This document shows positions 36,992 through 49,578 of a stretch of 64,000 nucleotides of DNA, piece by piece. Made by a program: the position numbers and the translations under genes. How positions within the stretch are numbered: position 1 is the stretch's first letter; each line of letters opens with the position of its first letter. The stretch spans positions 496,001 through 560,000 of the forward strand of contig NZ_PYOC01000001.1 in assembly GCF_003026215.1 (NCBI RefSeq). The letters are read 5' to 3'. The DNA comes from Photobacterium indicum. Lineage in GTDB: Bacteria > Pseudomonadota > Gammaproteobacteria > Enterobacterales > Vibrionaceae. The notes below the pieces were generated by a model that saw only the letters and a program-made list of their open reading frames with translations, was not told where the DNA came from and did no database searches.

Positions 36992-37251
36992 TAATATTTC
37001 TCGCTCTGACTATTATGGTTTGTGCTTGTTGAACGAGATTAAGTTTACGAATTGAGGGGGGTATTTTTGATCATTTAGCGCCAAGGCTTGCTGTTGTTCC
37101 TAAATGTCTTCGGTGGCGTTAAATGGTAACAAATGAAGAGAGATGACGATTAGTATTAGAATGATTTCAATCATTAGTTCGATTTATTACGTTGCATACG
37201 CAGATCAAAATTCTGTTTTGTTTACTACGAGAATAATCGAAGAGGATAGAC

Positions 37252-38406
37252 ATGAACCAAAATAAACAATCGTCTCATTCTGAAAAGCCACAAGCCCCAC
37301 AGTTAACTGAGCAGCCTTTAGCATCTAGTTCTCTGCCCTCTAAAAAACAACTTAGTATTCAAACTATTACGCAGAGTGTTTTATGCCTGTGTATTGGGCT
37401 ATTTGTTTTCTATTTAGTCGCCGATCGCTTTATTCCTAATACTGATATGGCGCGAGTACGCAGCCATGTGATTCCTGTTACGCCATTAGTCTCTGGTTCA
37501 ATTATTGATGTATTAGTTAAGCCCAATGATGTTGTAGAAGCTGGCGATGCACTTATTCGTATTGATCCGAGTAATTATGAAATTGCGCTAAAAGAAGCAG
37601 AACAAGGCTTAAAGCGAGCTGGAAAACAGATTGGTGTGCAAACGGCTTCAGTTGCGGTTGCTCAAGCTAAATTATCAGATGCACTTGCCCATCAAGAAAA
37701 TGTGAGGAGCCAAGCATCGCGGGTTTTGGCTATGGTTGATAAAGGCATTGTTACTAAAGCGGATGCGGATAAAACCCGAGCTAGTCTGGCGAGTGCTAAA
37801 GCGCAAGTTGCATCGGCTTCAGCGAATTTAGAGCAAGCCAAAGAGCAGTTAGGACAAACTGGTAGCGATAATATCGATATACAGTCGGCATTATTAGCAT
37901 TACAAAAAGCGCAGTTAAATGTAGAGCGTACAGTCGTTCGTGCACCTGCATTTGGTGGTGTGTCTAATTTTCGCTTAGATGAAGGGTATTATGCGCGAGA
38001 AGGGCAACCATTATTAACATTTGTGTCTGGTGAAGATATTTGGTTAGAAGCGTATTTTCGTGAAAACAGTTTAGGTAATGTGCAAGCCGGTAATAACGTT
38101 GAGGTTGCCTTAGACTATGCACCTGGTGATGTGTTTAAAGGACAAGTTATTAGCATCGATTATGGAGTTAATTGGGGAGAAAGCAGTCAGGCCGGTCAGC
38201 TTGCCTCTGTTGGGGCTCAAACGGGTTGGTTGCGTCAAACTCAGCGTTTTCCAGTGATGATCCGTTTTGATAATGAGTCTGCTAAGGGGTTATTACGTGT
38301 AGGCGGACAAGCTGATGTGATGGTGTATACCAAAGAACAATCCATTATGAACATATTTGGCCGTGTGTGGATTCGACTATTAAGTTGGATGTCGTATGTC
38401 CGATAA
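37252..38406 (+). CDS. HlyD/EmrA-type periplasmic adaptor protein
   Basis: The 384-residue protein has a cytoplasmic N-tail rich in Ser, Pro and Gln, one membrane helix (about 37-60; LCLCIGLFVFYLVADRFI), a lipoyl/biotinyl half (VIPVTPLVSGSIIDVLVKPND), a helical hairpin (about 115-205, Ala/Gln-rich coiled coil), the second lipoyl half (VRAPAFGGVSNFRLDEGYYA) and a beta barrel. This is the adaptor of a tripartite exporter, linking an inner-membrane pump to an outer-membrane channel. It overlaps the next gene by 11 nt, as in AaeA-AaeB-type pairs. Confidence 0.92.
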   Translation: MNQNKQSSHSEKPQAPQLTEQPLASSSLPSKKQLSIQTITQSVLCLCIGLFVFYLVADRFIPNTDMARVRSHVIPVTPLVSGSIIDVLVKPNDVVEAGDALIRIDPSNYEIALKEAEQGLKRAGKQIGVQTASVAVAQAKLSDALAHQENVRSQASRVLAMVDKGIVTKADADKTRASLASAKAQVASASANLEQAKEQLGQTGSDNIDIQSALLALQKAQLNVERTVVRAPAFGGVSNFRLDEGYYAREGQPLLTFVSGEDIWLEAYFRENSLGNVQAGNNVEVALDYAPGDVFKGQVISIDYGVNWGESSQAGQLASVGAQTGWLRQTQRFPVMIRFDNESAKGLLRVGGQADVMVYTKEQSIMNIFGRVWIRLLSWMSYVR

Positions 38407-39439
38407 TTCGATGTCTTTAGTGAGTGTTAATGCAATACAACCTTCGGTTGATCGCCGTATTACCCGTTTTGTGTTGGGAGTCACCGTTGCCGCAGCACTT
38501 GCTTATGGCATAAATTGGGGATTGTCTTTTGTCATGCCCGTATTCTTGGCAAAATTTTTAGTTGATAAGCCTGTATTAACTCGCCAGATCTTTGATGAAT
38601 TGTTTTTGGCTATGGTCGCAACAGTATTAATTGGTTTAAGCATTAGTAATGGCGTGACCCATTACCCATTAGTGCTGTTGTTACTCGTTGGGCTATTAAT
38701 GTTTAGCGCATATTATTTATTCATGGATCCTGAATGGAATTTATTTGCCACTATTCTTATTATTTCAGCCTTACTCATTCCTTATATGGGCATAATTAAC
38801 CCTGCTGCGTCTTTATTTCTAGGGAAAGCGTTGATGATTTCGGGTGTTGGGGCCGTCATCATGTTTGTTTTGATGCACTGTTTATTTCCCGATAAAGCGC
38901 CACAATCAGTAAAAGCTAAACTTAAGCCCGTATTACCCTTATCTTCCCAACGTACGAAAGAGGCATTGCGTGCGTTGATGATCAGTTTTCCTGTTATTGC
39001 TTTCTTTTATTATTTTCAGATAAACGGTGCACTGCTCACACTCGCCTTTATTGGTATATTGTCTTTGCAAATAACAGGACAAAAAAGTGTGAAACTCAGT
39101 GCTTTCTTGTTACTGACTAACAGTATTGGTGGCATATTAGCGGTTATTGCCTATGAGCTTTTAGTAACAGTACCTTGGTTCCCATTTTTGGTGGCACTAA
39201 TTGCGTTATTTACGTGTATATTTGCGAACAAAATCTATAGTAACCCATTAAAAGCGCCTATCTGGAGTGGTGCTTTAACAGCATTGTTAGTGGTGTTGGG
39301 AACGGCACTGTCGAGTGAATCCAAAGAAATTGATGTTGGTTTTTATACTCGAATTACTCAGATATTTTTAGCGGGAATATACATGATATTCATTTCTTTT
39401 TTATTGGAAAGTCGTAATAAATCCAAACACGATAGCTAA
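38396..39439 (+). CDS. DUF2955/FUSC-like inner-membrane component of an exporter
   Basis: The 347-residue polytopic protein has about 10 hydrophobic helices in two similar halves: one opens with ITRFVLGVTVAAALAYGINWG and the second with LRALMISFPVIAFFYYFQIN. This fits the DUF2955/FUSC group, related to AaeB and fusaric-acid exporters but without the large cytoplasmic domain. With the overlapping HlyD-type adaptor it likely forms an efflux system for an aromatic acid or similar compound. No outer-membrane factor gene is adjacent, so a TolC-like partner elsewhere is expected. Confidence 0.85.
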   Translation: MSDNSMSLVSVNAIQPSVDRRITRFVLGVTVAAALAYGINWGLSFVMPVFLAKFLVDKPVLTRQIFDELFLAMVATVLIGLSISNGVTHYPLVLLLLVGLLMFSAYYLFMDPEWNLFATILIISALLIPYMGIINPAASLFLGKALMISGVGAVIMFVLMHCLFPDKAPQSVKAKLKPVLPLSSQRTKEALRALMISFPVIAFFYYFQINGALLTLAFIGILSLQITGQKSVKLSAFLLLTNSIGGILAVIAYELLVTVPWFPFLVALIALFTCIFANKIYSNPLKAPIWSGALTALLVVLGTALSSESKEIDVGFYTRITQIFLAGIYMIFISFLLESRNKSKHDS

Positions 39440-39695
39440 TGTTTGATTGTTTATTAATTCAATGTTTGCACAATCCCTGAACTAACATCACAATATTTGG
39501 CACATCTCTCTGATTAATAATTCTGAGTTAATTAATAGGTTTATTAAACAATAATTGAGGTGAAGGTCATTCCTTCATAAATAAGAAAAGTTATTCATTT
39601 AAAAGCGAATGCTTCCAGTTGTAACGATGGATTTCGTTTACTAGTATCGTTATTAATGGATTTTATAATAACGTTTTTTACAGGGATGAAAGTAA

Positions 39696-41099
39696 ATGAG
39701 TAACACGGACAAACAGCTCAAAAACGTGGATCGTCGTCAATTTATAAAAGGAACTGCAAGTGTTGCTGTTGCAGGGCTCAGCACTTCAATGTTTGCAAAT
39801 ACGGCAAATGCATCCACTTTGCAGACAGATTGGCAGGCGGTTAGTCGGAGTAAAAACGACAAGAAGTTTTGGCAGAAAGTACAAAAACAGTTTGTTTTAG
39901 ATAAAAGAACAATATACATGAACGTTGGCACAACAGGTTCTATGCCAAAGCATGTGCTCGCTGAATTTAATGATAATAATAAAACGGTTGCGAAATACCC
40001 ATGGGATATGGACGGAAAGTTTGGTTCTTGGCCATATGTATCAGACATGGTGAATGATATTGCTTTGGGCTTTGGGGCCGATTCCCATGAGATAATACTT
40101 AGCCGTAATACCACTGATGGTATGTGCTCTATAATTAACGGTCTTCATTTTGAAGAAGGCGACGTTATTCTTACTACTCATCATGAGCATGTTGCAGCAA
40201 CATCCCCAATGAATGTTGTTAAACAACGTTTTGGCGTCAACATTGTTGAAGTGCAACTTCCTGTCTATACCGGCTCAGAAACAGTGTCTGAAGATGATTA
40301 TGTTGAGGCGTTTGCAGCTGCTCTTAACGAAAACAGCAATGTTCGCCTGATCGTCTTTTCTCATATCACATACAAAACCGGTACAACATTACCTGCAAAG
40401 CGTATTTGTGCATTAGCAAATCAATATGCTGTACCCACTCTTGTGGATGGTGCACATACTGTGGGTATGTTTGATTTGGATTTTCACGATATTGATTGTG
40501 ATTTCTATGCTGGTTCAGGTCATAAATGGCAATGTGGACCTGGTGCGACGGGCATTTTATATGTTCGTGATAATGCAACACGCTTAGATGAATATTGGCG
40601 TGACTGTATTAACCCACTTTGGCTTATTAACTCCTCGTTGTCTCATGCTGGCTATCTTGGTACTCAATTGCAAATGCAGTATATCGGTAATGATAATTAC
40701 CCTGCTAAACAAGCATTGGCAGATAGCTGCAAGATGTGGGATGAGATAGGTAGGCATCGAATTGAAGAGCGCGTATTACATTTAGGCGCGTTGTGTAAAT
40801 TATTATTAGCAGAAGCTTTACCAAACGCGAAATTCTTCTCACCGAATGTGAAAGGGTTAACGAGTGGCCTTACTACATTTAATCCTTTTGGATTTGAAAG
40901 TGGTGACTTGCTTACAGAGTTTAGAGATCGGCTACGTAATGACTATGGTTATATTATTCGTACGACTGATTTTAGATTATACAAAGATGATACCGTCGAA
41001 ACACATGCACTAAGAATTTCTACACACCTTTTTCATGATGAAGAGGATGTGAAAGGGTTAGTCAATGCAATCCAGGAATTGTATGAATATATGAGTTGA
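39696..41099 (+). CDS. Tat-exported class V aminotransferase-fold PLP enzyme (isopenicillin-N-epimerase-like)
   Basis: The 467-residue protein opens with a twin-arginine signal (residues about 12-40; DRRQFIKGTASVAVAGLS, cleavage near ANA-STLQ), so the folded PLP enzyme is moved to the periplasm. The rest is an aspartate-aminotransferase-fold, class V domain: TTDGMCSIINGL and TTHHEHVAA (phosphate/PLP region), LVDGAHTVG (PLP Asp) and the PLP Lys at residue 277 in GSGHKWQCGPGATG. This group includes isopenicillin N epimerases and cysteine desulfurases; the active-site Cys loop of desulfurases is not evident. An exported PLP enzyme is rare. The next two genes on the strand encode a periplasmic binding protein and a membrane GGDEF-EAL protein. 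Confidence 0.85.
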   Translation: MSNTDKQLKNVDRRQFIKGTASVAVAGLSTSMFANTANASTLQTDWQAVSRSKNDKKFWQKVQKQFVLDKRTIYMNVGTTGSMPKHVLAEFNDNNKTVAKYPWDMDGKFGSWPYVSDMVNDIALGFGADSHEIILSRNTTDGMCSIINGLHFEEGDVILTTHHEHVAATSPMNVVKQRFGVNIVEVQLPVYTGSETVSEDDYVEAFAAALNENSNVRLIVFSHITYKTGTTLPAKRICALANQYAVPTLVDGAHTVGMFDLDFHDIDCDFYAGSGHKWQCGPGATGILYVRDNATRLDEYWRDCINPLWLINSSLSHAGYLGTQLQMQYIGNDNYPAKQALADSCKMWDEIGRHRIEERVLHLGALCKLLLAEALPNAKFFSPNVKGLTSGLTTFNPFGFESGDLLTEFRDRLRNDYGYIIRTTDFRLYKDDTVETHALRISTHLFHDEEDVKGLVNAIQELYEYMS

Positions 41100-41159
41100 T
41101 GTTTGAGCGCTCTATAACAGCGCTTTCTTGATGACAGAGAATATGTATCGAGTGTGTTG

Positions 41160-42086
41160 ATGACTGTAAATAAACTAAGAAAAACGATAAGCCATATTGT
41201 GTTTGTTGGTGCTGCGATCATTTTCAGCCCAAATACCTTGGCAACTGATCTAGCCGAAATTAAAGAGAAAGGTGTCTTACGCCATATTGGTGTACCTTAC
41301 GCAAACTTTATCTCTTATATTAATAGAGATAATTTTCAATTACTAAGCGGCTTGGATGTCGATATTGTAAAAGGTTTTTCTGAGTCAATAGGGGTTGAGT
41401 ATCAATATGTTCCGGCAGAGTGGAATAACGTTATAGGTAAATTAATCGGTCAAAATGCTCAATTTAAAAATGACCAAATTGTATTAGGCAAAAAAAGCCT
41501 AATTGAAGGCGATATTATCGCCAATGGTGTAACAATTTTGGATTGGCGAGCTGAACTTGCTGATTTTTCTGACGATTATTTTCCTTCCGCGGTATGGCTG
41601 GTCGCGCGTGCCGACTCTGATCTGGAACCTATTCAACCAACTGACTCGATTGACAAAGATATAGAGAAAGTAAAAAAACTTATTAAGGGAAGAGATGTGC
41701 TGACGATGGAGCAATCTTGTTTAGACCCTAACTTATACAACCTCTATGAAACAGGGGCAAATATCATAGAGCCAGAGCGTAGCCGCAAATTAAATGAGAT
41801 GGTACCTGCAATCCTCAACAAGGATGCTGAAAGTACGTTGCTTGATGTTGCTGACACCTTAATTGCACTTGAAAAATGGCCTGGAGAAATAAAAGTGATA
41901 GGTCCTATTTCACAAGATCAAAGAATGGCAGTGGCATTTAGAAAGAGTTCTCCAGAACTTCGTAAGGCATTTAATCAATATTTGGCTACGATTAAAGAAG
42001 ATGGGACTTACCAAAAGTTGGTTGAAAAATATTATCCGTCGGTATTTTATTTCTATGGTGATTACTTTAAGGAAAGTAATCAGTAG
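41160..42086 (+). CDS. Periplasmic family-3 solute-binding protein
   Basis: The 308-residue protein starts at the ATG at 41160 (a GTG at 41154 is also in frame). A signal peptide (about 1-28, ending FSPNTLA) is followed by an SBP_bac_3 domain: LAEIKEKGVLRHIGVPYANF, FQLLSGLDVDIVKGFSESIGVEYQYVPA, RAELADFSDDYF and KAFNQYLATIKEDGTYQKLVEKYYP. Such proteins bind amino acids or related molecules. No ABC permease or ATPase gene is nearby. Instead the gene starts about 60 bp after the PLP enzyme gene and ends 29 bp before a GGDEF-EAL gene, suggesting a sensing rather than an uptake role, comparable to NspS with MbaA in V. cholerae. Confidence 0.88.
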   Translation: MTVNKLRKTISHIVFVGAAIIFSPNTLATDLAEIKEKGVLRHIGVPYANFISYINRDNFQLLSGLDVDIVKGFSESIGVEYQYVPAEWNNVIGKLIGQNAQFKNDQIVLGKKSLIEGDIIANGVTILDWRAELADFSDDYFPSAVWLVARADSDLEPIQPTDSIDKDIEKVKKLIKGRDVLTMEQSCLDPNLYNLYETGANIIEPERSRKLNEMVPAILNKDAESTLLDVADTLIALEKWPGEIKVIGPISQDQRMAVAFRKSSPELRKAFNQYLATIKEDGTYQKLVEKYYPSVFYFYGDYFKESNQ

Positions 42087-42115
42087 AATTGATAAAGATA
42101 GTAATAAAAGGATTT

Positions 42116-44437
42116 ATGAAAAAACGGAAGCAGAAACTATCAAGTAGTCGTTTAATCATTATTGCAGCGGTATTGCTTGCAGCATACTTGGTGTTGATTT
42201 TGGCTGTCACTAATCTTGGTCAGACACGGCTAAAAGAGTCTCAGCACCGAGAGCTTAATCTCAAGGTTCAAAGCTACGCCAGCATGCTGGAGTATTTTTT
42301 CTATGTCACTAATGATGAGATAGAAAACCTCGCCAGTGATAAAGAAATGCAGACATTTTTCGCTAATTTGTCATCAGGTATGTCAATGAAATACGGTCTC
42401 GGTGCGAGCTTGATCAATCTTGATAGAGATCTTATAGCACTAAAACAGTCGACTACAATAAATCAAAAAACAGTTTATCGACGCTTCATGCTTGTAGGTT
42501 ATGATGGAGCAATCATTTCAAACACCAGCCCATATCAAGATATTTCTTTTGATATAACTCAATACAAAAATATGGAAAGTCCAGACATGATGATCCGTAC
42601 GGTTAAAAAGTCTGGTGATATCAGTATTCAATTGATCAAACCCGTTAAATATGGGGGGAAGGCGGTTGCTTTATTGGTTGCTGATATTAATAAGCAAGTT
42701 ATCATCGACCAGCTTACCGTGCAGGAGTATGCCGAAAGTCGAAGTAGGATGGATTTAGTCGCAGATAGTGGAAATATTTTTATTTGGGATTCGTTAACAG
42801 CGAGCCAAGAAGCAGAAGGGACAAGCACGTTAGTCAATAGCCTTTATTTTGAAATGCAGATTAAAAATACACCGTTTAAGTTAAGGAGTTGGTTTGAACC
42901 GGTAAATGAAAAAGATATTTTTACTTCAGGGTGGTTTATCGCAGGTCTTTCATTTCTTTCCTTTCCTGTTATTTTTGGACTGTTATATATCTTTAAAATT
43001 AATAGCGCTAATATTATTTTGAGGACTAAATTTGAAGAAAGTAATAAACAACATAGGGCTTTATCAGAGAAAAATGTACGTTTAACGGAAGAGATTGATA
43101 AACGAAAAATATCTGAAGAAAAATTGGCTTACCAAGCATCGCATGATGCATTAACAGGTTTACCTAATCGGAAGTATGGTAATGAGCGATTAGAACAAGA
43201 GTTATTCAGAGCGAAACGAAATAATACTAATGTATTAGTCATGTATATTGATCTTGATAATTTCAAACAAATTAATGACACCTTGGGGCATTTAGCGGGC
43301 GATCAATTCTTGAAATTAAGCACTTCAAGGTTGCTAGGCTCTGTGCGTCACTCAGATACTCTGGCGCGCTTAGGTGGCGATGAGTTCTTGTTAGTTATTC
43401 CTGATCTGAAAGATTTGAAGTCAGCCAAACTATTAGCGACAACGATTGTCTCGTTATTTAATAAACCGTTTTTTTGGCAAAAACAGGAGTTTTTTGTATC
43501 TACTAGTATTGGCTTATCGGTATTTCCGCAAGATGGCGATAATGCTCAGCAGTTACTCGCGAGTGCCGATACTGCGATGTATCGAGTAAAGCAAGATGGC
43601 CGAAATGCATTTAGCTTCTATAACACAGACATGAATAGGGATGTGCAACGTACATTAGAATTAGATGGACGATTGCGACAGGCGATTACTAATGACAGTC
43701 TGGAGCTCTACTATCAGCCTATTATTGAATTAGAATCCAACCAGATTGTTGGGGCTGAGGCGCTTATGCGTTGGAATGACGCAAAGTTTGGTTTTGTTTC
43801 GCCTGAAGAGTTTATTCCTCTTGCCGAGAAAAATGGATTAATACACCAGCTTGGTGAATTAGCCATTAATAAAGCCTGTATGCAGGCCGCAGAGTGGCAA
43901 AAAATCTCACCACTACAAATATCAATTAACTTTTCGAGCGTTCAGTTTAGGTACTGCGATAAGCTCTTTAAGCAAATATGTAAAGGATTAAGCCAGTCAG
44001 GTTTACCTGCTGATAAATTAGATATTGAAATAACAGAAAGTTTGTTGATTGATCACAGTGACGAGGTCGTCACATTATTGAATAAACTGCAATCCATGGG
44101 GGCACAACTCACCATTGATGATTTTGGTACCGGCTATTCATCGCTGAGCTACCTACATAAATTCCCGTTTAATAAATTGAAAATAGATCGAGCATTTTTG
44201 CGAAACATGCATGCTAATGATGCTGACCGTGAACTTGTAAATGCGATTATTGCGATGGCGAAAGCGCTTAATTTAAAAGTGGTGGCTGAAGGAATAGAAG
44301 AACAATGGAATGCGGATTATCTTAGATTCATTAACTGTGAGTATGGACAAGGTTATCTATATAGCAAACCTGTACCTGCGAAAGAGTTTGAACATTTGCT
44401 GTCGCATAAATTGAAACCGATACTGTGTAGCCAATAG
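42116..44437 (+). CDS. Membrane-bound GGDEF-EAL c-di-GMP enzyme with a periplasmic sensor domain
   Basis: Start taken as ATG 42116 (AAAGGA just upstream, close spacing); a TTG at 42089 is an alternative. The 773-residue protein has a membrane helix at about 13-35 (IIIAAVLLAAYLVLILAV) and a periplasmic sensor of about 235 residues. A second helix lies at about 272-293 and a short coiled coil follows. The GGDEF domain has an intact RLGGDEF (about 420), and the EAL domain is intact (EALMRW at about 546, NFSSVQF, EITES, DDFGTGYSS, VAEGIEE). Both synthesis and breakdown of c-di-GMP look possible. The upstream binding protein is the likely periplasmic input, as for NspS-MbaA. Last gene of the apparent operon. 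Confidence 0.93.
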   Translation: MKKRKQKLSSSRLIIIAAVLLAAYLVLILAVTNLGQTRLKESQHRELNLKVQSYASMLEYFFYVTNDEIENLASDKEMQTFFANLSSGMSMKYGLGASLINLDRDLIALKQSTTINQKTVYRRFMLVGYDGAIISNTSPYQDISFDITQYKNMESPDMMIRTVKKSGDISIQLIKPVKYGGKAVALLVADINKQVIIDQLTVQEYAESRSRMDLVADSGNIFIWDSLTASQEAEGTSTLVNSLYFEMQIKNTPFKLRSWFEPVNEKDIFTSGWFIAGLSFLSFPVIFGLLYIFKINSANIILRTKFEESNKQHRALSEKNVRLTEEIDKRKISEEKLAYQASHDALTGLPNRKYGNERLEQELFRAKRNNTNVLVMYIDLDNFKQINDTLGHLAGDQFLKLSTSRLLGSVRHSDTLARLGGDEFLLVIPDLKDLKSAKLLATTIVSLFNKPFFWQKQEFFVSTSIGLSVFPQDGDNAQQLLASADTAMYRVKQDGRNAFSFYNTDMNRDVQRTLELDGRLRQAITNDSLELYYQPIIELESNQIVGAEALMRWNDAKFGFVSPEEFIPLAEKNGLIHQLGELAINKACMQAAEWQKISPLQISINFSSVQFRYCDKLFKQICKGLSQSGLPADKLDIEITESLLIDHSDEVVTLLNKLQSMGAQLTIDDFGTGYSSLSYLHKFPFNKLKIDRAFLRNMHANDADRELVNAIIAMAKALNLKVVAEGIEEQWNADYLRFINCEYGQGYLYSKPVPAKEFEHLLSHKLKPILCSQ

Positions 44438-47729
<3,292 letters not shown>

Positions 47730-47801
47730 GCCAGAGGTAACGTCCCCCTTCATTACGCTGCTGTTGTTATGAAGACATTCCGATAAGCGTAGTGATTACC
47801 C

Positions 47802-47842
47802 AAGCCGACCCTTGAATTTATTCTACAAGGATCGGCTTTTTT
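47802..47842 (+). terminator. Rho-independent terminator of the GH63 gene
   Basis: Stem AAGCCGACCCTT/AAGGATCGGCTT (11 of 12 paired) with following T run, 73 bp after the stop. A decayed homologous copy lies at 49727-49770. Confidence 0.88.
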
Positions 47843-47889
47843 ATTATCAATATTAAGTGCTTTCAACAGAAACAAAAGTAACGGCTATC

Positions 47890-47993
47890 ATGATTGAGCT
47901 TATCGTTAGCGGTGAATAGCAAGCTGTAGCAAAATTGATGAGCCAGAATTGGCCTGCAGTTGCAGTGTTAGTTGTGGACCATTACGTGAAGCG
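47890..47993 (+). pseudogene. Decayed fragment of a GntR-family gene (second copy of part of the prp regulator)
   Basis: This 104-nt stretch aligns by hand to 50091-50195, inside the intact prp regulator, at about 83 percent identity with one gap. It corresponds to the winged helix region (LIELIVSGEYQAGSK...GPLREA). The copy has a stop codon (TAG for the Tyr codon) and a 1-nt deletion, so it is dead. No promoter, start or remaining two-thirds of the gene is present. It butts against the end of the AraC pseudogene. Confidence 0.85.
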
Positions 47994-48449
47994 AGTCTGC
48001 TTGGTGTGGTTTTTGAAATACTTCACAAAATTACTGGCATCTTCAAATCCAAAATCATAAGCCATTTGTTGTGATATCACTATTAGAGGGCCAGAATGAG
48101 ACAGGCTGATTTCAGTGATCATTTCTTCGATGAGCGTATGAGTACGTTGCTGGCTCTGGGTATCCAGCTGTAACAATGGCTTATGCAGTTGATTAAGGTG
48201 TGTAGTTGGATAAGCGCATATTAGCATGTAATTGATCGAGAAATGCTTGCGTAAACAGCAGTACTTTACCTACAGGCTTTGATGAGAAATCAAAGGCATG
48301 CACTTGTTCTCGTTGTAAGAAAATAATCGAACCAGCAGAAAAAGCATGATGAGCAAAGTCAACCATGTGTACACCTTGACCTTGCTCTATATAAATGAGC
48401 GTAAGAAGGGCACACGGTGAGGCGACTGTGGATGGTAGCCATTACTATC
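47982..48449 (-). pseudogene. AraC-family regulator pseudogene, frameshifted and internally deleted
   Basis: Three pieces can be read on the minus strand. The first is NGYHPQSPHRVPF at 48449-48411; then, after a 1-nt shift, LLTLIYIEQGQGVHMVDFAHHAFSAGS and onward (48404 to about 48230, AraC cupin domain). After a second shift comes THLNQLHKPLLQLDTQSQQR...SLSHSGPLIV, fused directly to MAYDFGFEDASNFVKYFKNH, the second helix-turn-helix. About 90 residues with the first helix-turn-helix are missing. Two frameshifts plus a deletion make it non-functional. It lies downstream of and in line with the NmrA gene, its probable former target. Confidence 0.88.
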
Positions 48450-48648
48450 AAGTAATTAACTCATTGAGCCCACACCTTCTAGGCACATTAGTCCCTCAAT
48501 TCGAAATATTAATAATTGCGCCTGATTGCTGGAGGATATTGAGGACTGGTCGAATAATGGTAGTTATCGAACTGAATGGGTTCTCACTAGCGTAAAAATG
48601 GCCTGTTCATACATGATCAGGCCAAAGTGAATACACACACTGTTAAGA

Positions 48649-49578
48649 TTATTTATCAAAGATAAAATCAGCATCAGCCAACGCTTGCTGTGGTGTCATT
48701 GTGACTTGGTAATCGGGATATAGTTTGGTTGCTCGCAGGGTTTCATCCGTAAATGCGGCCAATTTACCTACGACATAATTAACATAATTAATACCCCAGC
48801 GTTCACGATCGGTTTCTGCTCCTTTTTTCGCGCTGACCACATCGCCAGCAGTATTACGGGCATCAGTAATGAACTCAGAAGAATAATGCTCATATTCGAA
48901 TTCATGGTCAGGGAAGTTTGTCTTTATTTGGGCAACCATTTCATTTTGTGTTAATACATTGAAATCAAGCTGTACACAATGGTTTAAGGTCCGATCGTCT
49001 GTTATAGCTAAGGCAGCTAACGCCCCAATGTCATTGATATGATGAGTATGAATCGGCAGCTCACAGTTACCAAAGGTTACGATACTTCTGAAAAAGCGTA
49101 AGTTAGGCAAGAAGTAATCAAAAATCCCACCAGTATAGATCAGCGTCCACCCAATACCAGAATCGAAGATTTTTTGATGAAGTTCTTTTTTATGGTCAAA
49201 AACAACACCATCACCCCAATTAATCGCACGGGTATGTGATCCAAACTCAGTGGGAACAAACCGTTTAACCCCGGCCTTAACCGCTGCATCTAGCCATATT
49301 GGCTCAGCTTCAGTGACAATTTTTTTTGAGCCAGGAACTGCACAAAGTAGTACATCAACGCCTTCAAGTTTTTGGGCCATAAGATCAGCATTCATCATAT
49401 TTTTGACTTCAACCACGTTGGCACCTTGTTCTTCAAAAGTAGCGATTTTTTCATTCTTTGAATCTCGCGTGAAGACACGTACTTCGTGACCTAAAGCTAA
49501 TAAATTATTCGTTAGCGGTGTTCCTACTTGGCCTGTTGCACCAATTACTGCGACAACTTGCTTTCTGAAGGTATACAT
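48649..49578 (-). CDS. NmrA/isoflavone-reductase-like atypical SDR
   Basis: This 309-residue NAD(P)-binding protein begins with VAVIGATGQVGTPLTNNLLALGHEVRVFTRD (GxxGxxG in pieces: GATGQVG), followed by LEGVDVLLCAVPG, VKRFVPTEFGSH and WTLIYTGGIFDYFLPN. This matches the NmrA/PCBER group, which includes redox sensors as well as reductases. The SDR catalytic Tyr-x-x-x-Lys is not obvious, so either a reductase with a different Lys (FDHKKELHQK) or a cofactor-sensing protein is possible. It is flanked by relics of duplicated DNA, suggesting that it arrived as an insert. Confidence 0.85.
   Translation of the reverse strand: MYTFRKQVVAVIGATGQVGTPLTNNLLALGHEVRVFTRDSKNEKIATFEEQGANVVEVKNMMNADLMAQKLEGVDVLLCAVPGSKKIVTEAEPIWLDAAVKAGVKRFVPTEFGSHTRAINWGDGVVFDHKKELHQKIFDSGIGWTLIYTGGIFDYFLPNLRFFRSIVTFGNCELPIHTHHINDIGALAALAITDDRTLNHCVQLDFNVLTQNEMVAQIKTNFPDHEFEYEHYSSEFITDARNTAGDVVSAKKGAETDRERWGINYVNYVVGKLAAFTDETLRATKLYPDYQVTMTPQQALADADFIFDK

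Noticed and set aside
39696..41099. Cysteine desulfurase (IscS/SufS) identity for the exported PLP protein
   Set aside because: The fold class is shared, but the protein has a Tat signal, lacks an evident active-site Cys loop and has no Fe-S assembly genes nearby.
48395..48595. 66-codon plus-strand frame in the scar region
   Set aside because: It is antisense to the start of the AraC pseudogene, has no good ribosome binding site and no recognisable protein features.
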